This document shows, in pieces, positions 9,233 through 19,166 of a stretch of DNA of 64,000 bases. Origin of the DNA: Yersinia bercovieri ATCC 43970 (GTDB taxonomy: Bacteria; Pseudomonadota; Gammaproteobacteria; Enterobacterales; Enterobacteriaceae). The stretch is from positions 2,480,001 through 2,544,000 of the forward strand of contig NZ_CP054044.1 of assembly GCF_013282745.1 (NCBI RefSeq), given 5' to 3'. Numbering within the stretch: position 1 is the stretch's first letter; each line of letters starts with the position of its first letter. The notes beneath the pieces are model-generated. The model was not told where the DNA came from. It was given only the letters and a program-made list of their open reading frames with translations, and did no database searches. Position numbers and translations under genes: made by a program.

Positions 9233-11626
9233 GTGAAAGATACAGCGGTTAGTCCAATATTTTGTGGTTTTCATAAATGTCAAGATATTACTTCAGGTAA
9301 TAATGGTGGCTTATTTAATGAGGTGAATATTAAGATAACTAATGCTTTATATAATGCGGGTTATATTGATAATGATGGTGACTATCCTCACTTGATAAAA
9401 ATAAAAAAGAGTTCTAAGACAATAGATGAAATTATATTTAATCTAAATAATCATTTGAAAGAAAATAACACTTCAGATAAATGTAAGAAACTCGTTGAGT
9501 TAATTAATAGTAAAGAGGGTTTAGGGATTAAGGATAACTATGATTTTAAGGGGTTTTATGACCATTTCTACCTGAAGGATCCCGGAGTTGCTTGTTCTGG
9601 TAACCCATTTGAGGAGCAATCAGAGGAAGTGTCAGAATTGGTTAAGTCATATTATAATATAGTGGCTGAGGAGTATAAAAACAAGAAGGATATTAATTTG
9701 ATAGATGGTCTTGGCACGATGGAAGATTTTTGTTGTGAAATTAATCGTGTATATAGTCTTATAAAACATCCCATTTCAAGCACATTAAAAAAAGCGCTTG
9801 ATAAATTCAGCAAGGATAACTATGTTAAAGACCTTATAAATAAAAGGGAGAATGATGAGGTATTTTATCAGTTAGTAAAGAAAAAAATAGATTTGGTTGC
9901 CCCCCCCCAAAATCCAATCTCCACTAAAGAGAATATTAATTTTTTAAATTCGATTGCACCCATTTCACCAACTGCTATTGCGTCAATGCAGGCAACACCA
10001 GGTAACCCGTTTGAGAATGAGCCACCGGAGGTTGCACCACCAGAGTTGATACGGTTGAGAACTATATATAGTAAATTAGTTGAGGAAAAATATAGAAAAA
10101 AGTGTGTTAAAGGCAATAAAGAGTTGGAACTAGGAGATGATATAAACTCTATAGGTGATTTATGCATAAAGCTAAGCTCGATTAAAAATAAAATTAATGA
10201 TTCAAATAGTAAAGCCCATAAATTATTGATTGAATTTGTTGGAGATAAAGATGTCGCAAAATTAATTGGCAGAGTGGAGGGCGTTACGGGTGATTTTTAT
10301 ATTAAGCCAATAAAAGAGATTTGTAGTAATGGATTGCTATTACAAACAATGTTAAGTGAATATGTAAGTGGAGTTGAGGGGGGATGGTCGTCGAAAATGA
10401 TGCGTCGTAAAAAAATAGAGCGAGATTTAAAAAATGTAACATTAAGAGATGACTTGGCGATTGAGTTGGGAAATAGTAGCAATGTGATTGTCAGAAACTT
10501 CCCTAAGGATAATAATAAAATAGCATTGATTCTTACCGAATTACTAAAAAATCATGAATTTAATGGTACATTTAGTAAAAAAATAGCAGAGTATTTGAAA
10601 GTTTCTGGTCTGGGAGCTTATATGCAATTACAACCCCTACCAGGTAACAAGTCACATGTGGTATTTAATCATGACACGCCTGACTCGGTAAATGATAAAA
10701 TAAATGATTTAACTGATTTAATGGCTTTTATGAGTAAACATCTGAAGCATATTAATACAGTGTTAGGTGATTTAGGCACAAGACCAGTAAATGCTAGCCT
10801 TGAGCAGTTGCAGGTATATTATTACCAACAAATGTTGGCTTTTGATATTCGTTCGTCCACATATACCGAGCCACCGGGTAGTCTTATGTTCGCTCAACGC
10901 TGGATACAGGCTAATTGGGATAAACTCTTTGGTAATGCTAGTACACAAACCCATTTTGGTGTCGCGGGTGAGAGCCCAATAGTCACGATAAAAAAGCTGC
11001 GGCAGTCTTTTAATACAAATCTACAAACTCAGAATTACGAAAAAAGCGCTAGGAAGAGCCCTGAATATAAAATTGTTGATCAAGGGCTCGATCGTATAGA
11101 AAAACTGGCCCAAAGATTAGAGGATCTGATTACTAAAAACACTATCCCAGCGGATATAACGAAGAACCTCACACTAGCTCTGCGCTATGCAATGGCATCT
11201 GAATGTGTTGAGCTCAAACAACAATCGAAATCAATAAATTTCAATCGATTTTTTAGTAAGGCTAAGCTTGTTGTCCCTGTGGTAGCCGCGCTTTCAATCG
11301 GTGTTTTAATTGCAGGTAGCTCAAGTGTCGTCTTAGCACCACTAGCCCCCTTTATTGCTATCGGGATATGCTGCGCCGCTGTCTACTATCTTTTCACTAA
11401 ATGTAAACCCAAGTTGGAATCTAGTGGAGTGAGCGAGCAACTGACCAAGGCGATGAAAGGCTTGGTATCCCAAGGTGATTTCCACTTAGCTAGCCACGAT
11501 GTAAGTTGGAGGGAGGCGTGGAAATATCGCATGGGCCCGATTATACAAGCGTTCAAAACTTGGTGGTCTGGGTCAGTGGCACCAATGCCAAATTTACCTG
11601 AACCGCCAAATCCAAGCCTGCATTGA
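9233..11626 (+). CDS. Unknown 797-aa repeat protein with C-terminal membrane hairpin; AT-rich, 9-C tract
   Basis: Not recognised. Start is GTG 9233 after a perfect AAGGAGG. The N-terminal 360 residues seem to contain three degenerate copies of a roughly 100-aa unit (about 30-115, 123-218, 257-362). Each has an acidic segment, then (T/S)-I/M-x-D/E-x2, later a K-x-L/LIxxx stretch, and ends with FY plus lysines. Copies two and three share the GNPFE motif at 123-127 and 257-261. A middle region follows (370-670), then two adjacent hydrophobic segments (about 679-697 and 700-720), and a tail ending in a proline-rich PMPNLPEPPNPSLH. No signal peptide or catalytic motif is visible. Codons 223-226 contain nine consecutive C (9900-9908). 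The first two thirds are far more AT-rich than the neighbours; the last 350 bases are closer to chromosomal composition. It sits alone between secF and nrdR. It could be a secreted effector or membrane-interacting factor, but that is a guess. Confidence 0.85.
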   Translation: MKDTAVSPIFCGFHKCQDITSGNNGGLFNEVNIKITNALYNAGYIDNDGDYPHLIKIKKSSKTIDEIIFNLNNHLKENNTSDKCKKLVELINSKEGLGIKDNYDFKGFYDHFYLKDPGVACSGNPFEEQSEEVSELVKSYYNIVAEEYKNKKDINLIDGLGTMEDFCCEINRVYSLIKHPISSTLKKALDKFSKDNYVKDLINKRENDEVFYQLVKKKIDLVAPPQNPISTKENINFLNSIAPISPTAIASMQATPGNPFENEPPEVAPPELIRLRTIYSKLVEEKYRKKCVKGNKELELGDDINSIGDLCIKLSSIKNKINDSNSKAHKLLIEFVGDKDVAKLIGRVEGVTGDFYIKPIKEICSNGLLLQTMLSEYVSGVEGGWSSKMMRRKKIERDLKNVTLRDDLAIELGNSSNVIVRNFPKDNNKIALILTELLKNHEFNGTFSKKIAEYLKVSGLGAYMQLQPLPGNKSHVVFNHDTPDSVNDKINDLTDLMAFMSKHLKHINTVLGDLGTRPVNASLEQLQVYYYQQMLAFDIRSSTYTEPPGSLMFAQRWIQANWDKLFGNASTQTHFGVAGESPIVTIKKLRQSFNTNLQTQNYEKSARKSPEYKIVDQGLDRIEKLAQRLEDLITKNTIPADITKNLTLALRYAMASECVELKQQSKSINFNRFFSKAKLVVPVVAALSIGVLIAGSSSVVLAPLAPFIAIGICCAAVYYLFTKCKPKLESSGVSEQLTKAMKGLVSQGDFHLASHDVSWREAWKYRMGPIIQAFKTWWSGSVAPMPNLPEPPNPSLH
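9900..9908 (+). repeat. Homopolymer of nine C inside the unknown gene
   Basis: The run reads G-C9-AA in the codons GCC CCC CCC CAA. With ten C the frame stops at TAA after nine codons; with eight C it stops at TAA after sixteen. It is striking in an otherwise AT-rich gene. Confidence 0.95.
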
Positions 11627-11630
11627 TAGT

Positions 11631-11660
11631 CGACAACAACGGATCCACCCTTTGTTGTCG
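11631..11660. repeat. Inverted repeat after the unknown gene
   Basis: CGACAACAA and TTGTTGTCG form a nine-pair stem with a 12-base loop, three bases after the stop codon. There is no T run, so it is not a classical terminator, but it may end or protect the transcript. Confidence 0.45.
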
Positions 11661-11714
11661 CGGCAGTTCGCGGTAAACTGCTGCTAAGTTTAAGTTCACT
11701 TATCAGGAAGCGCT

Positions 11715-12164
11715 ATGCATTGCCCGTTTTGTGCCGCTGTGGATACTAAAGTCATTGACTCCCGTCTGGTGAGCGATGGTTCGCAAGTGCGCCGTCGCCG
11801 CCAGTGTTTAGATTGTAATGAGCGTTTTACCACGTTTGAAGTCGCGGAGTTGGTACTGCCGCGCGTGATTAAAAGTGATGATGTACGTGAACCCTTTAAT
11901 GAAGATAAATTGCGCCGTGGTATGCTGAAAGCATTAGAAAAGCGGCCGGTTAGCTCTGATGACGTTGAAACCGCGATAAGTCATATCAAATCCCAGTTAC
12001 GCGCCACGGGTGAACGTGAAGTACCCACCAAAATGGTCGGTAATCTGGTGATGGAGGCGCTGAAACGCCTGGATAAAGTGGCTTATATCCGCTTTGCCTC
12101 GGTCTATCGCAGCTTTGAAGATATCCGCGAGTTCGGCGAAGAAATTGCCCGTTTGCAGGATTAA
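11715..12164 (+). CDS. nrdR: Transcriptional repressor NrdR
   Basis: The 149-aa regulator represses ribonucleotide reductase genes in response to dATP/ATP. The N-terminal zinc ribbon uses C3, C6, C31 and C34 (MHCPFC...QCLDCNERF). It is followed by an ATP-cone domain (about 49-139) starting [17 protein letters not shown]. Length equals E. coli NrdR. It heads the ribD-ribE-nusB-thiL-pgpA series, as in E. coli. An AGGAAG site lies upstream of ATG 11715. Confidence 0.97.
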   Translation: MHCPFCAAVDTKVIDSRLVSDGSQVRRRRQCLDCNERFTTFEVAELVLPRVIKSDDVREPFNEDKLRRGMLKALEKRPVSSDDVETAISHIKSQLRATGEREVPTKMVGNLVMEALKRLDKVAYIRFASVYRSFEDIREFGEEIARLQD

Positions 12165-12243
12165 TCAGCGCGTTACCCCTCTCTTTCATTGCAGCGTATT
12201 CACAGTAAGCTAAAGCTGCCCTACATCAACAATAAGGAAAGCC

Positions 12244-13353
12244 ATGCAGCCCGATGAATTCTATATGGCGCGCGCCTTCGAATTGGCGCGAATGGGGCGC
12301 TTTACCACGCCACCTAACCCTAATGTCGGCTGTGTGCTGGTTCGCGATGGTGAGATTGTCGGTGAGGGCTATCACTTGCGAGCCGGAGAGCCACATGCTG
12401 AAGTGCATGCTTTGCGCATGGCCGGTGAGAAAGCGCGCGGTGCCACCGCCTATGTCACCCTCGAGCCATGTAGCCACCATGGACGTACACCGCCCTGTGC
12501 TGATGCCTTGGTTGCTGCAGGGGTCATTCGAGTTGTCGCGGCCATGCAAGACCCCAATCCGCAGGTTGCTGGGCGCGGGTTATATAAATTGAAGCAAGCG
12601 GGTATCGCCGTCGATCATGGCTTAATGTTGGCGGAGGCTGAGGCGGTTAATCTTGGTTTCCTAAAACGAATGCGCACGGGGTTCCCCTATCTGCAATTAA
12701 AAATGGCCGCATCCCTGGATGGGCGAACCGCGATGGCGTCGGGGGAAAGTCAGTGGATTACCTCGCCGCAGGCGCGGCAAGATGTGCAGCGTTTTCGGGC
12801 TGAAAGTGCGGCGATTCTAAGTACCAGTGCCACTGTCTTGGCGGATGATCCTTCACTCACTGTGCGCTGGGATGAGTTAGATAGCGAAACTCAGGGCTGG
12901 TATCCGCAAGCCAGATTGCGCCAGCCGATCCGAATTATACTTGATAGCCATAACCGCGTGACGCCACATCATAAAGTGATACAGCAAGATGGCCCATGCT
13001 GGTTGGCCCGTGTTGAGGCTGATGAGCAGCTGTGGCCGGCGAATGTAGAGCAACTCTTGCTACCTCGTCATGGCAATGGTGTGGATTTAGTGTTGTTGAT
13101 GATGCAACTGGGCAAGCGGCAGATTAACTCAGTTTGGGTTGAGGCGGGGCCACAGCTGGCAGGCGCACTGCTACAGGCCGGCGTAGTTGATGAGTTAATT
13201 TTGTATATCGCGCCAAAACTATTAGGCAGTGATGCCCGCGGATTATGCGAACTGACTGGATTAACAAGTTTGTCGCAAGCGCCCGAGTTTGTATTCAGTG
13301 ATGTACGACCGGTGGGGCCAGATCTCCGCTTGCGCTTGAAACCGAAGTATTAA
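12244..13353 (+). CDS. ribD: Bifunctional riboflavin deaminase/reductase
   Basis: The 369-aa enzyme carries out the second and third steps of riboflavin synthesis. The N-terminal deaminase domain has the zinc site H51-A-E53 and PCSHHGRTPPC with C76 and C85. The C-terminal reductase domain (about 147-369) contains KMAASLDGRTAMASGESQWITS and the NADPH-binding EAGPQLAGALL segment. An AAGGAAA site precedes ATG 12244. Lumazine synthase, two steps later in the pathway, is the next gene. Confidence 0.97.
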   Translation: MQPDEFYMARAFELARMGRFTTPPNPNVGCVLVRDGEIVGEGYHLRAGEPHAEVHALRMAGEKARGATAYVTLEPCSHHGRTPPCADALVAAGVIRVVAAMQDPNPQVAGRGLYKLKQAGIAVDHGLMLAEAEAVNLGFLKRMRTGFPYLQLKMAASLDGRTAMASGESQWITSPQARQDVQRFRAESAAILSTSATVLADDPSLTVRWDELDSETQGWYPQARLRQPIRIILDSHNRVTPHHKVIQQDGPCWLARVEADEQLWPANVEQLLLPRHGNGVDLVLLMMQLGKRQINSVWVEAGPQLAGALLQAGVVDELILYIAPKLLGSDARGLCELTGLTSLSQAPEFVFSDVRPVGPDLRLRLKPKY

Positions 13354-13395
13354 TTAATTTATCTGGCAGTGATTCCCTCTGCTAATCACCGACTT

Positions 13396-13450
13396 GCCCG
13401 CGTTTTGCAAATGCGCAGGGGCGGGGCGTGAAAGAATATGATAGAATCCG
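13396..13450 (+). promoter_or_regulatory. Possible promoter upstream of ribE
   Basis: The ribD-ribE gap contains TATGATAGAAT near 13438-13448 (a -10-like run) preceded by G-rich sequence, with TTGCAA further upstream. This suggests an internal promoter for ribE-nusB. No FMN riboswitch was recognised. Low certainty. Confidence 0.3.
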
Positions 13451-13487
13451 CCCCCCTGCGGGGTATGAACCCATATTGAGGAAAGCT

Positions 13488-13958
13488 ATGAACGTTATCG
13501 AAGGTGTTGTTGCTACTCCTAATGCCCGCGTGGCGATTGCAATTGCGCGTTTTAACAACTTTATCAACAACAGCTTGCTGGAAGGTGCAATCGATGCCCT
13601 GAAGCGGGTTGGTCAGGTATCCGATGACAATATTACTGTTGTTTGGGTGCCAGGGGCTTATGAGCTGCCGTTGGTCGCTAATGTACTAGCAAAAACCAAT
13701 CGTTACGATGCGGTCATTGGACTGGGTACCGTGATCCGTGGGGGCACGGCGCACTTTGAGTATGTTGCTGGTGAAGCGAGTTCTGGCTTAGCGAATGTCG
13801 CCATGAACAGTGATATCCCAGTGGCTTTCGGTGTGCTGACCACAGAGAGTATTGAGCAAGCCATTGAGCGTGCGGGTACTAAAGCAGGTAATAAAGGTGC
13901 AGAAGCTGCCCTGACCGCGCTTGAAATGATTAATGTAATCAAAGCTATTAAAGGCTGA
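13488..13958 (+). CDS. ribE: 6,7-dimethyl-8-ribityllumazine synthase
   Basis: The 156-aa enzyme condenses the ribityl pyrimidine with dihydroxybutanone phosphate. The start [23 protein letters not shown] matches E. coli RibE (RibH). Active-site segments [12 protein letters not shown] and [14 protein letters not shown] (with the catalytic histidine) are intact. ATG 13488 follows GAGGAAAGCT; the frame opens 20 codons earlier, but that part has no match. nusB follows within about 25 bases, an E. coli-like arrangement. Confidence 0.96.
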   Translation: MNVIEGVVATPNARVAIAIARFNNFINNSLLEGAIDALKRVGQVSDDNITVVWVPGAYELPLVANVLAKTNRYDAVIGLGTVIRGGTAHFEYVAGEASSGLANVAMNSDIPVAFGVLTTESIEQAIERAGTKAGNKGAEAALTALEMINVIKAIKG

Positions 13959-13983
13959 ATTTAGTTAAGTTAAGGGGAATTCC

Positions 13984-14400
13984 GTGAAACCTGCTGCTCG
14001 TCGCCGCGCTCGTGAGTGCGCTGTTCAAGCGCTTTACTCTTGGCAGTTGTCTAAAAACGACATCGCTGATGTTGAATTACAGTTCCTGTCGGAGCAGGAT
14101 GTCAAAGATGTCGACATCGCCTATTTTCGTGAATTGCTCTCCGGGGTTGCTGTTAACGCCGCATCTCTGGATGCGTTAATGGCCCCCGTGCTTTCTCGCC
14201 AGCTCGAAGAATTAGGTCAGGTTGAAAGAGCGGTTCTGCGTATTGCGCTGTTTGAATTGAGCAAACGTGAAGATGTCCCTTATAAAGTGGCGATCAATGA
14301 AGCTATTGAACTCGCCAAAACTTTCGGCGCGGAAGATAGCCATAAGTTTGTCAACGGAGTGCTGGATAAGCTAGCTCCGACAGTACGTAAGAAAAAATAA
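13984..14400 (+). CDS. nusB: Transcription antitermination factor NusB
   Basis: The 138-aa all-helical RNA-binding protein pairs with NusE (S10) on boxA RNA for rRNA antitermination. The N-terminal arginine-rich start [20 protein letters not shown] and the C-terminal [27 protein letters not shown] are family hallmarks. Start is GTG 13984 behind AAGGGGAATTCC. It lies between ribE and thiL as in other enterobacteria. Confidence 0.96.
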   Translation: MKPAARRRARECAVQALYSWQLSKNDIADVELQFLSEQDVKDVDIAYFRELLSGVAVNAASLDALMAPVLSRQLEELGQVERAVLRIALFELSKREDVPYKVAINEAIELAKTFGAEDSHKFVNGVLDKLAPTVRKKK

Positions 14401-14410
14401 TCTACCGGTG

Positions 14411-14439
14411 TGATTAAGGCCGGCTACTGGCCTTAATCA
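14411..14439 (+). terminator. Hairpin between nusB and thiL
   Basis: TGATTAAGGCC and GGCCTTAATCA form an 11-pair stem with loop GGCTACT. The 3' flank is only TATAT, so it is perhaps an attenuator or RNA-stability element. Confidence 0.45.
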
Positions 14440-14469
14440 TATATCGGTTAACATTTCTGGAATTGTATT

Positions 14470-15459
14470 ATGGCATGTGGCGAATTTGACCTCATTGCCC
14501 GCTACTTTGACCGGTTCAGAAGTAATCGCCGGGATGTAGAGCTGGGTATTGGAGACGACTGCGCACTTCTTACAGTGGCAGAGAAACAGCTGTTAGCCAT
14601 CAGTACAGATACACTGGTGTCTGGCGTTCACTTCCTGGCGGATATCGATCCCGCCGATCTGGGTTACAAATCTTTAGCGGTAAACCTGAGCGATTTAGCG
14701 GCTATGGGTGCCGATCCTGCTTGGCTATCTCTTGCTTTGACCCTACCTAATGTCAATGAAGATTGGTTGCAATCCTTCAGTGACAGCTTATTTGATCAGC
14801 TTAATTATTACGGTATGCAATTGATTGGTGGTGATACCACCCGTGGGCCATTGAGTCTGACGCTAACTATCCAAGGTCTGATACCAGAAGGGCGGGCATT
14901 GACCCGTGCTGGCGCGCGGATCGGCGACTGGATTTATGTTACCGGCACTTTGGGTGACAGTGCTGCGGGTTTGGCTATTTTACAAAATGAGCTGCGTGTT
15001 GATGATGAAGCTGACCGAGCGGCATTAATCCACCGCCATTTACGGCCACAACCTCGCGTGTTGCAGGGCCAGGCGCTGCGCTCACTTGCCAGCTCTGCTA
15101 TCGATATTTCTGATGGATTGATCTCTGATCTGCAACATATCCTAAAAGCCAGTCATTGCGGTGCGCGCATTGAATTGGATCACTTGCCATATTCTGATGC
15201 GCTGAAAAATCAAGTTGATGCCGAGCAGGCGCTGCGCTGGGCATTGAGTGGTGGCGAGGATTATGAGCTGTGCTTTACGGTGCCAGAAATAAACCGTGGT
15301 GCATTGGATGTTGCCCTCAGTAATACCGGCGCAAGCTATACTTGCATTGGTCAGATTGGGCCACAGACGGAGGGGGTTAAATTCTTCCGCGAAGGAAAAG
15401 TGGTTGATCTGGATTTCCATGGTTTTGATCACTTCTCAACGGGTAAATCCCATGGATGA
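14470..15459 (+). CDS. thiL: Thiamine-monophosphate kinase
   Basis: The 329-aa ATP-dependent kinase makes thiamine diphosphate from the monophosphate. It opens [16 protein letters not shown] and carries the PurM-like motifs [50 protein letters not shown] and the C-terminal [10 protein letters not shown]. It overlaps the pgpA start by eight bases, implying translational coupling as in E. coli. Confidence 0.97.
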   Translation: MACGEFDLIARYFDRFRSNRRDVELGIGDDCALLTVAEKQLLAISTDTLVSGVHFLADIDPADLGYKSLAVNLSDLAAMGADPAWLSLALTLPNVNEDWLQSFSDSLFDQLNYYGMQLIGGDTTRGPLSLTLTIQGLIPEGRALTRAGARIGDWIYVTGTLGDSAAGLAILQNELRVDDEADRAALIHRHLRPQPRVLQGQALRSLASSAIDISDGLISDLQHILKASHCGARIELDHLPYSDALKNQVDAEQALRWALSGGEDYELCFTVPEINRGALDVALSNTGASYTCIGQIGPQTEGVKFFREGKVVDLDFHGFDHFSTGKSHG

Positions 15460-15949
15460 AGCCAAAGGGCGCTTGCGGTTAGCTAATCCCTGGCACTTAT
15501 TGGCCACCGGTTTTGGTAGTGGCTTATCGCCGTGGGCACCGGGCACCACGGGTTCTATTGCGGCTATCCCATTCTGGCTGTTATTGATTCAGCTACCCTG
15601 GCAGCTTTACTCCTTGGTGGTGATGTTCAGTATCTGCATTGGCGTTTATATTTGCCATCGCACCGCGAAAGATATGAAAGTTCATGACCACGGCAGCATT
15701 GTCTGGGATGAGTTTGTCGGAATGTGGATTACCTTGATGGCGTTGCCAGTAAATGATTGGCAATGGGTCGTCGCCGGTTTTGTCGTTTTCCGCATTTTTG
15801 ATATTTGGAAGCCCTGGCCTATTCGCTGGTTTGATCGTAATGTTCACGGCGGGATGGGGATAATGATTGATGACATTATTGCTGGGGTGATTGCCGCCGC
15901 GATTATCTTTGTCATCGGCCATTACTGGCCAATAGATCTATTCTATTAA
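15452..15949 (+). CDS. pgpA: Phosphatidylglycerophosphatase A
   Basis: The 165-aa inner-membrane enzyme dephosphorylates phosphatidylglycerophosphate to phosphatidylglycerol. It has four hydrophobic segments and the family blocks [33 protein letters not shown] and [21 protein letters not shown] 15452 was chosen as the start most like other family members ([17 protein letters not shown]). ATG 15419 in the same frame would add 11 residues and cannot be excluded, since E. coli PgpA is 172 aa. It overlaps thiL by eight bases. Confidence 0.94.
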   Translation: MDEAKGRLRLANPWHLLATGFGSGLSPWAPGTTGSIAAIPFWLLLIQLPWQLYSLVVMFSICIGVYICHRTAKDMKVHDHGSIVWDEFVGMWITLMALPVNDWQWVVAGFVVFRIFDIWKPWPIRWFDRNVHGGMGIMIDDIIAGVIAAAIIFVIGHYWPIDLFY

Positions 15950-15964
15950 ATCGCTATTAGTGTT

Positions 15965-15990
15965 CAGGCATAACCGAGTGGTTATGCCTG
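15965..15990. terminator. Hairpin between convergent pgpA and dxs
   Basis: CAGGCATAACC/GGTTATGCCTG is an 11-pair perfect stem with a four-base loop in the 49-base gap between converging genes. It probably acts for both strands although T runs are weak. Confidence 0.65.
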
Positions 15991-15998
15991 ATATATTA

Positions 15999-17858
15999 TT
16001 ACGCCAGCCAGGCTTCAATCTGGCGCTGTATACCTGCGGCATCTAAACCAAATTCAGCCCGCATCTCATCTTGCTCACCTTGTGGAACGAAATAATCGGG
16101 TAAGCCGATATTCAGCACCGGTACTAACTGCCGTTTCGCCATCAACAGTTCATTAACGCCACTACCAGCTCCACCCATGATGGCGTTCTCTTCCACGGTG
16201 ACCAAGAACTCATGGCTGACTGCCATCTCTTGTACCAATTCTTCATCCAATGGCTTCACGAAACGCATGTCAACCAGTGTGGCATTCAGCTTATCGGCCA
16301 CTTGTTGCGCCTGTGCCAGTAAAGTGCCGAAGCACAGAATGGCAACTTTTTCACCTTCGCGGCGCACTATCCCTTTACCAATAGGCATGATCTCTAATGG
16401 CTCGAGTAGTGCACCTGTCCCATTACCTCGTGGGTAGCGCACTGCCGCAGGCCCATTATGGTGATAGCCGGTGTGCAGCATTTGACGGCACTGGTTCTCA
16501 TCACTTGGGGTCATGATGACCATATTTGGAATGCAACGCATGAATGAGAGATCAAACGCACCTTGATGGGTTTGACCATCTGCACCCACCAGGCCGCCAC
16601 GGTCAATCGCAAACAGAACCGGCAGATTCTGGATGGCAACATCATGAATTAATTGATCATAGGCCCGTTGCAGGAAAGTCGAATAGATGGCAACGATCGG
16701 TTTATAGCCACCAATTGCCAGACCTGCTGCAAAGGTAACAGCGTGTTGCTCGGCTATGGCCACATCAAAATATTGCTGCGGATATTCGCGGGAGAAGCGC
16801 ACCATCCCTGAGCCTTCGCGCATTGCCGGGGTCACCGCCATCAGTTGGCTATCTTTGGCGGCGGTTTCACATAACCACTCACCAAATATTTTGGAATAGG
16901 TCGGTAGTACGCCCTGACTCTTCGGTAAAGTACCTGAGGCGGGATCAAATTTTGGCACCGCGTGCCAGCCGATAGGGTCTTTCTCCGCCGGTGCGTAGCC
17001 TTTGCCTTTTTTGGTCATGATATGAAGGAGTTGCGGGCCTTTCAGATCGCGCATATTTTTTAGCGTCTGCGTCAGTGCCTGCACATCGTGACCATCGACT
17101 GGGCCAATATAATTAAAACCTAACTCTTCAAATAGGGTACTCGGTACCACCATGCCCTTCAGGTGCTCTTCGGTACGTTTCAGCAGATCTTTAATTGGCG
17201 GTAAACCGGAAAATGCCTTTTTGCCGCCTTCGCGCAGGCTGGCATAGAGTTTCCCCGATAATAGCTGAGCTAAATGATTATTTAGTCCACCCACATTTTC
17301 GGAGATAGACATTTCATTATCGTTAAGGATAACCAGCATATCTGAGTGAATATCACCAGCATGGTTCATGGCTTCGAAAGCCATACCGGCAGTAATCGCC
17401 CCATCACCAATGACACACACGGTGCGACGCCCTTTACCTTCCCGCTCAGCGGCAACCGCCATCCCCAAACCCGCGCTGATTGAGGTGGAGGAGTGGCCGA
17501 CAGAAAGCACATCATATTCACTCTCGCCGCGCCAAGGGAATGGATGTAAACCATCTTTCTGGCGAATAGTACCAATTTGTTCACGGCGGCCGGTCAATAT
17601 TTTATGTGGATAAGCCTGATGGCCGACGTCCCACACCAGGTGATCAAAAGGTGTGTTGTAGACGTAATGTAACGCGACAGTTAGCTCAACCACGCCCAAT
17701 CCAGAAGCAAAATGCCCACTGGAGCGGCTAACAGACGCGAGCAAATACTGCCGTAGCTCATCACATAACTTCGGCAGGCTATCTTTTGGCAACATGCGCA
17801 GCTCTTCAGGATTCTCCGCAAGTGCCAATGTCGGGTATTTGGCTATATCAAGGCTCAT
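15999..17858 (-). CDS. dxs: 1-deoxy-D-xylulose-5-phosphate synthase
   Basis: The 619-aa thiamine-diphosphate enzyme makes DXP from pyruvate and glyceraldehyde 3-phosphate, the entry to the MEP isoprenoid pathway (and to thiamine and pyridoxal). The diphosphate-binding [18 protein letters not shown] with [11 protein letters not shown] lies in the first third. The transketolase-like pyrimidine domain has [18 protein letters not shown], and the last third is a transketolase C-terminal domain. It is the third gene of xseB-ispA-dxs, separated from ispA by a gap holding an ERIC-like element. Confidence 0.97.
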   Translation of the reverse strand: MSLDIAKYPTLALAENPEELRMLPKDSLPKLCDELRQYLLASVSRSSGHFASGLGVVELTVALHYVYNTPFDHLVWDVGHQAYPHKILTGRREQIGTIRQKDGLHPFPWRGESEYDVLSVGHSSTSISAGLGMAVAAEREGKGRRTVCVIGDGAITAGMAFEAMNHAGDIHSDMLVILNDNEMSISENVGGLNNHLAQLLSGKLYASLREGGKKAFSGLPPIKDLLKRTEEHLKGMVVPSTLFEELGFNYIGPVDGHDVQALTQTLKNMRDLKGPQLLHIMTKKGKGYAPAEKDPIGWHAVPKFDPASGTLPKSQGVLPTYSKIFGEWLCETAAKDSQLMAVTPAMREGSGMVRFSREYPQQYFDVAIAEQHAVTFAAGLAIGGYKPIVAIYSTFLQRAYDQLIHDVAIQNLPVLFAIDRGGLVGADGQTHQGAFDLSFMRCIPNMVIMTPSDENQCRQMLHTGYHHNGPAAVRYPRGNGTGALLEPLEIMPIGKGIVRREGEKVAILCFGTLLAQAQQVADKLNATLVDMRFVKPLDEELVQEMAVSHEFLVTVEENAIMGGAGSGVNELLMAKRQLVPVLNIGLPDYFVPQGEQDEMRAEFGLDAAGIQRQIEAWLA

Positions 17859-17882
17859 TCGATGCTCATATCAAAAGTGGTT

Positions 17883-17957
17883 ATATACCCTTGGCCCTTG
17901 AAGTTGCAGGGTTATTTGCTGGCTATCTACCTGCAACTCTAACTGCTTTGGGCATAT
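17883..17957. repeat. Internally deleted ERIC-like element between ispA and dxs
   Basis: About 75 bp start ATATACCC and end GGGCATAT, with inner arms AGTTGCAGG and CCTGCAACT. Ends and inner arms match the ERIC termini, and the central conserved part is absent. It lies inside the xseB-ispA-dxs transcription unit, so it would form a hairpin in the messenger. Confidence 0.65.
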
Positions 17958-17985
17958 CAGGCGTCTATTAACGACCAATATAATT

Positions 17986-18906
17986 CTAGTTATCGCGCTC
18001 AATAATAAAGCAGGCTAATGCTTGCAAGGGCGCTATGTTATAGGATTGTGCTGAAAGGGCATTCAGGGCGCTGAGCGCTTCCTGATACAGATCCATAGCT
18101 TTAGCTTTAGCGCAATCTAACCCCAGAAGTGCGGGATAGGTGCTTTTCCCAAGTTGCTGATCTGATCCCTGACGTTTACCAATTGTAGCTGTATCACCAA
18201 TAACGTCTAAAATATCGTCCTGCACCTGGAAGGCCAGGCCGATCGCCTCGGCGTAACGATCAAGTAACGGCAATGCTGCACGCCCACGAGCACCGGCTGC
18301 CAATGCTCCGAGGCGCACTGCCGCGCGGATCAATGCCCCGGTTTTATGACGATGAATCTGTTCCAGCTCGGCCAGTGAGATCTGGCGGGCTTCGGCTTCC
18401 AGATCCAGTGCCTGACCACCACACATCCCTGCAACACCGCTGGCATGGGCTAATTCAGCCACCATTGCCAGACGATCTTTATCTGCCACATCAGGCATCT
18501 CTGCTTCGGCCAAAATGGTGAAGGCCAGCGTTTGCAGCGCATCACCTGCCAGAATGGCGTTAGCTTCACCGAATTTAATGTGGCAAGTGGGCTGCCCACG
18601 GCGTAAATCATCGTTATCCATCGCCGGTAAATCATCGTGAATCAATGAATAAGCATGGATACATTCAATTGCTGCCGCAGGGGCATCTAAAGCGGTCAGC
18701 GACAGGCCAAACATTTGACCTGTGGCATACACCAAATAGGGGCGCAGCCGCTTGCCACCTAACACGGCACCATAACGCATAGCTTCGACCAAATCGCTCT
18801 CACCAAAGGGCAGAGGGGCGATAAAGTCCAGTAGCGCCTGATTCACTCGTTGCTGGTGTGCGGCAAGTTGCTGGCTAAAATCGGTGGATGAGTGGGCGTT
18901 AGACAT
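17986..18906 (-). CDS. ispA: Farnesyl diphosphate synthase
   Basis: The 306-aa prenyltransferase condenses IPP with DMAPP and GPP to farnesyl diphosphate. Both aspartate-rich motifs are present: HDDLPAMDNDDLRRG (first DDxxxxD region) and FQVQDDILDVIGD (second). GGKRLRPYLVYATG, the substrate-binding block, is intact. It follows xseB after five bases and precedes dxs, so two MEP-pathway genes share one transcript. Confidence 0.97.
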   Translation of the reverse strand: MSNAHSSTDFSQQLAAHQQRVNQALLDFIAPLPFGESDLVEAMRYGAVLGGKRLRPYLVYATGQMFGLSLTALDAPAAAIECIHAYSLIHDDLPAMDNDDLRRGQPTCHIKFGEANAILAGDALQTLAFTILAEAEMPDVADKDRLAMVAELAHASGVAGMCGGQALDLEAEARQISLAELEQIHRHKTGALIRAAVRLGALAAGARGRAALPLLDRYAEAIGLAFQVQDDILDVIGDTATIGKRQGSDQQLGKSTYPALLGLDCAKAKAMDLYQEALSALNALSAQSYNIAPLQALACFIIERDN

Positions 18907-18911
18907 TAGAC

Positions 18912-19166
18912 TTACTCAGCATCTGGCGTGAAAGGGACTAATGGCGCATCAACATCGTCGCTCAGAAGAACCTGCACGCGCTGCTCGGCTTGTAATAAGG
19001 TCTGCTGCCCAAGACGCGCCAACTGTACGCCCCGCTCAAACTCATTTAGCGCCTCTTCTAGCGGAAGTTCACCGGACTCCAGGCGAGTCACAATCTGTTC
19101 CAGTTCGCTGAGCGATGTTTCAAAACTGGCTGCTTTGGTTTCGGGTGATGCGGCTTTTTTCGGCAT
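18912..19166 (-). CDS. xseB: Exodeoxyribonuclease VII small subunit
   Basis: The 84-aa helical subunit associates in several copies with XseA. The core [36 protein letters not shown] is nearly identical to E. coli. The start MPKKAASPE (19164-19166) was preferred over a frame six codons longer because the family begins MPKK. It is the first gene of the xseB-ispA-dxs operon and is divergent from thiI. Confidence 0.96.
   Translation of the reverse strand: MPKKAASPETKAASFETSLSELEQIVTRLESGELPLEEALNEFERGVQLARLGQQTLLQAEQRVQVLLSDDVDAPLVPFTPDAE

Noticed and set aside
13354..13487. FMN riboswitch before ribE
   Set aside because: The conserved RFN-element core sequences are not present; the gap is short and only a possible promoter is seen.
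17786..17971. 61-codon frame across the ispA-dxs gap
   Set aside because: It is antisense to dxs and passes through the ERIC-like element.
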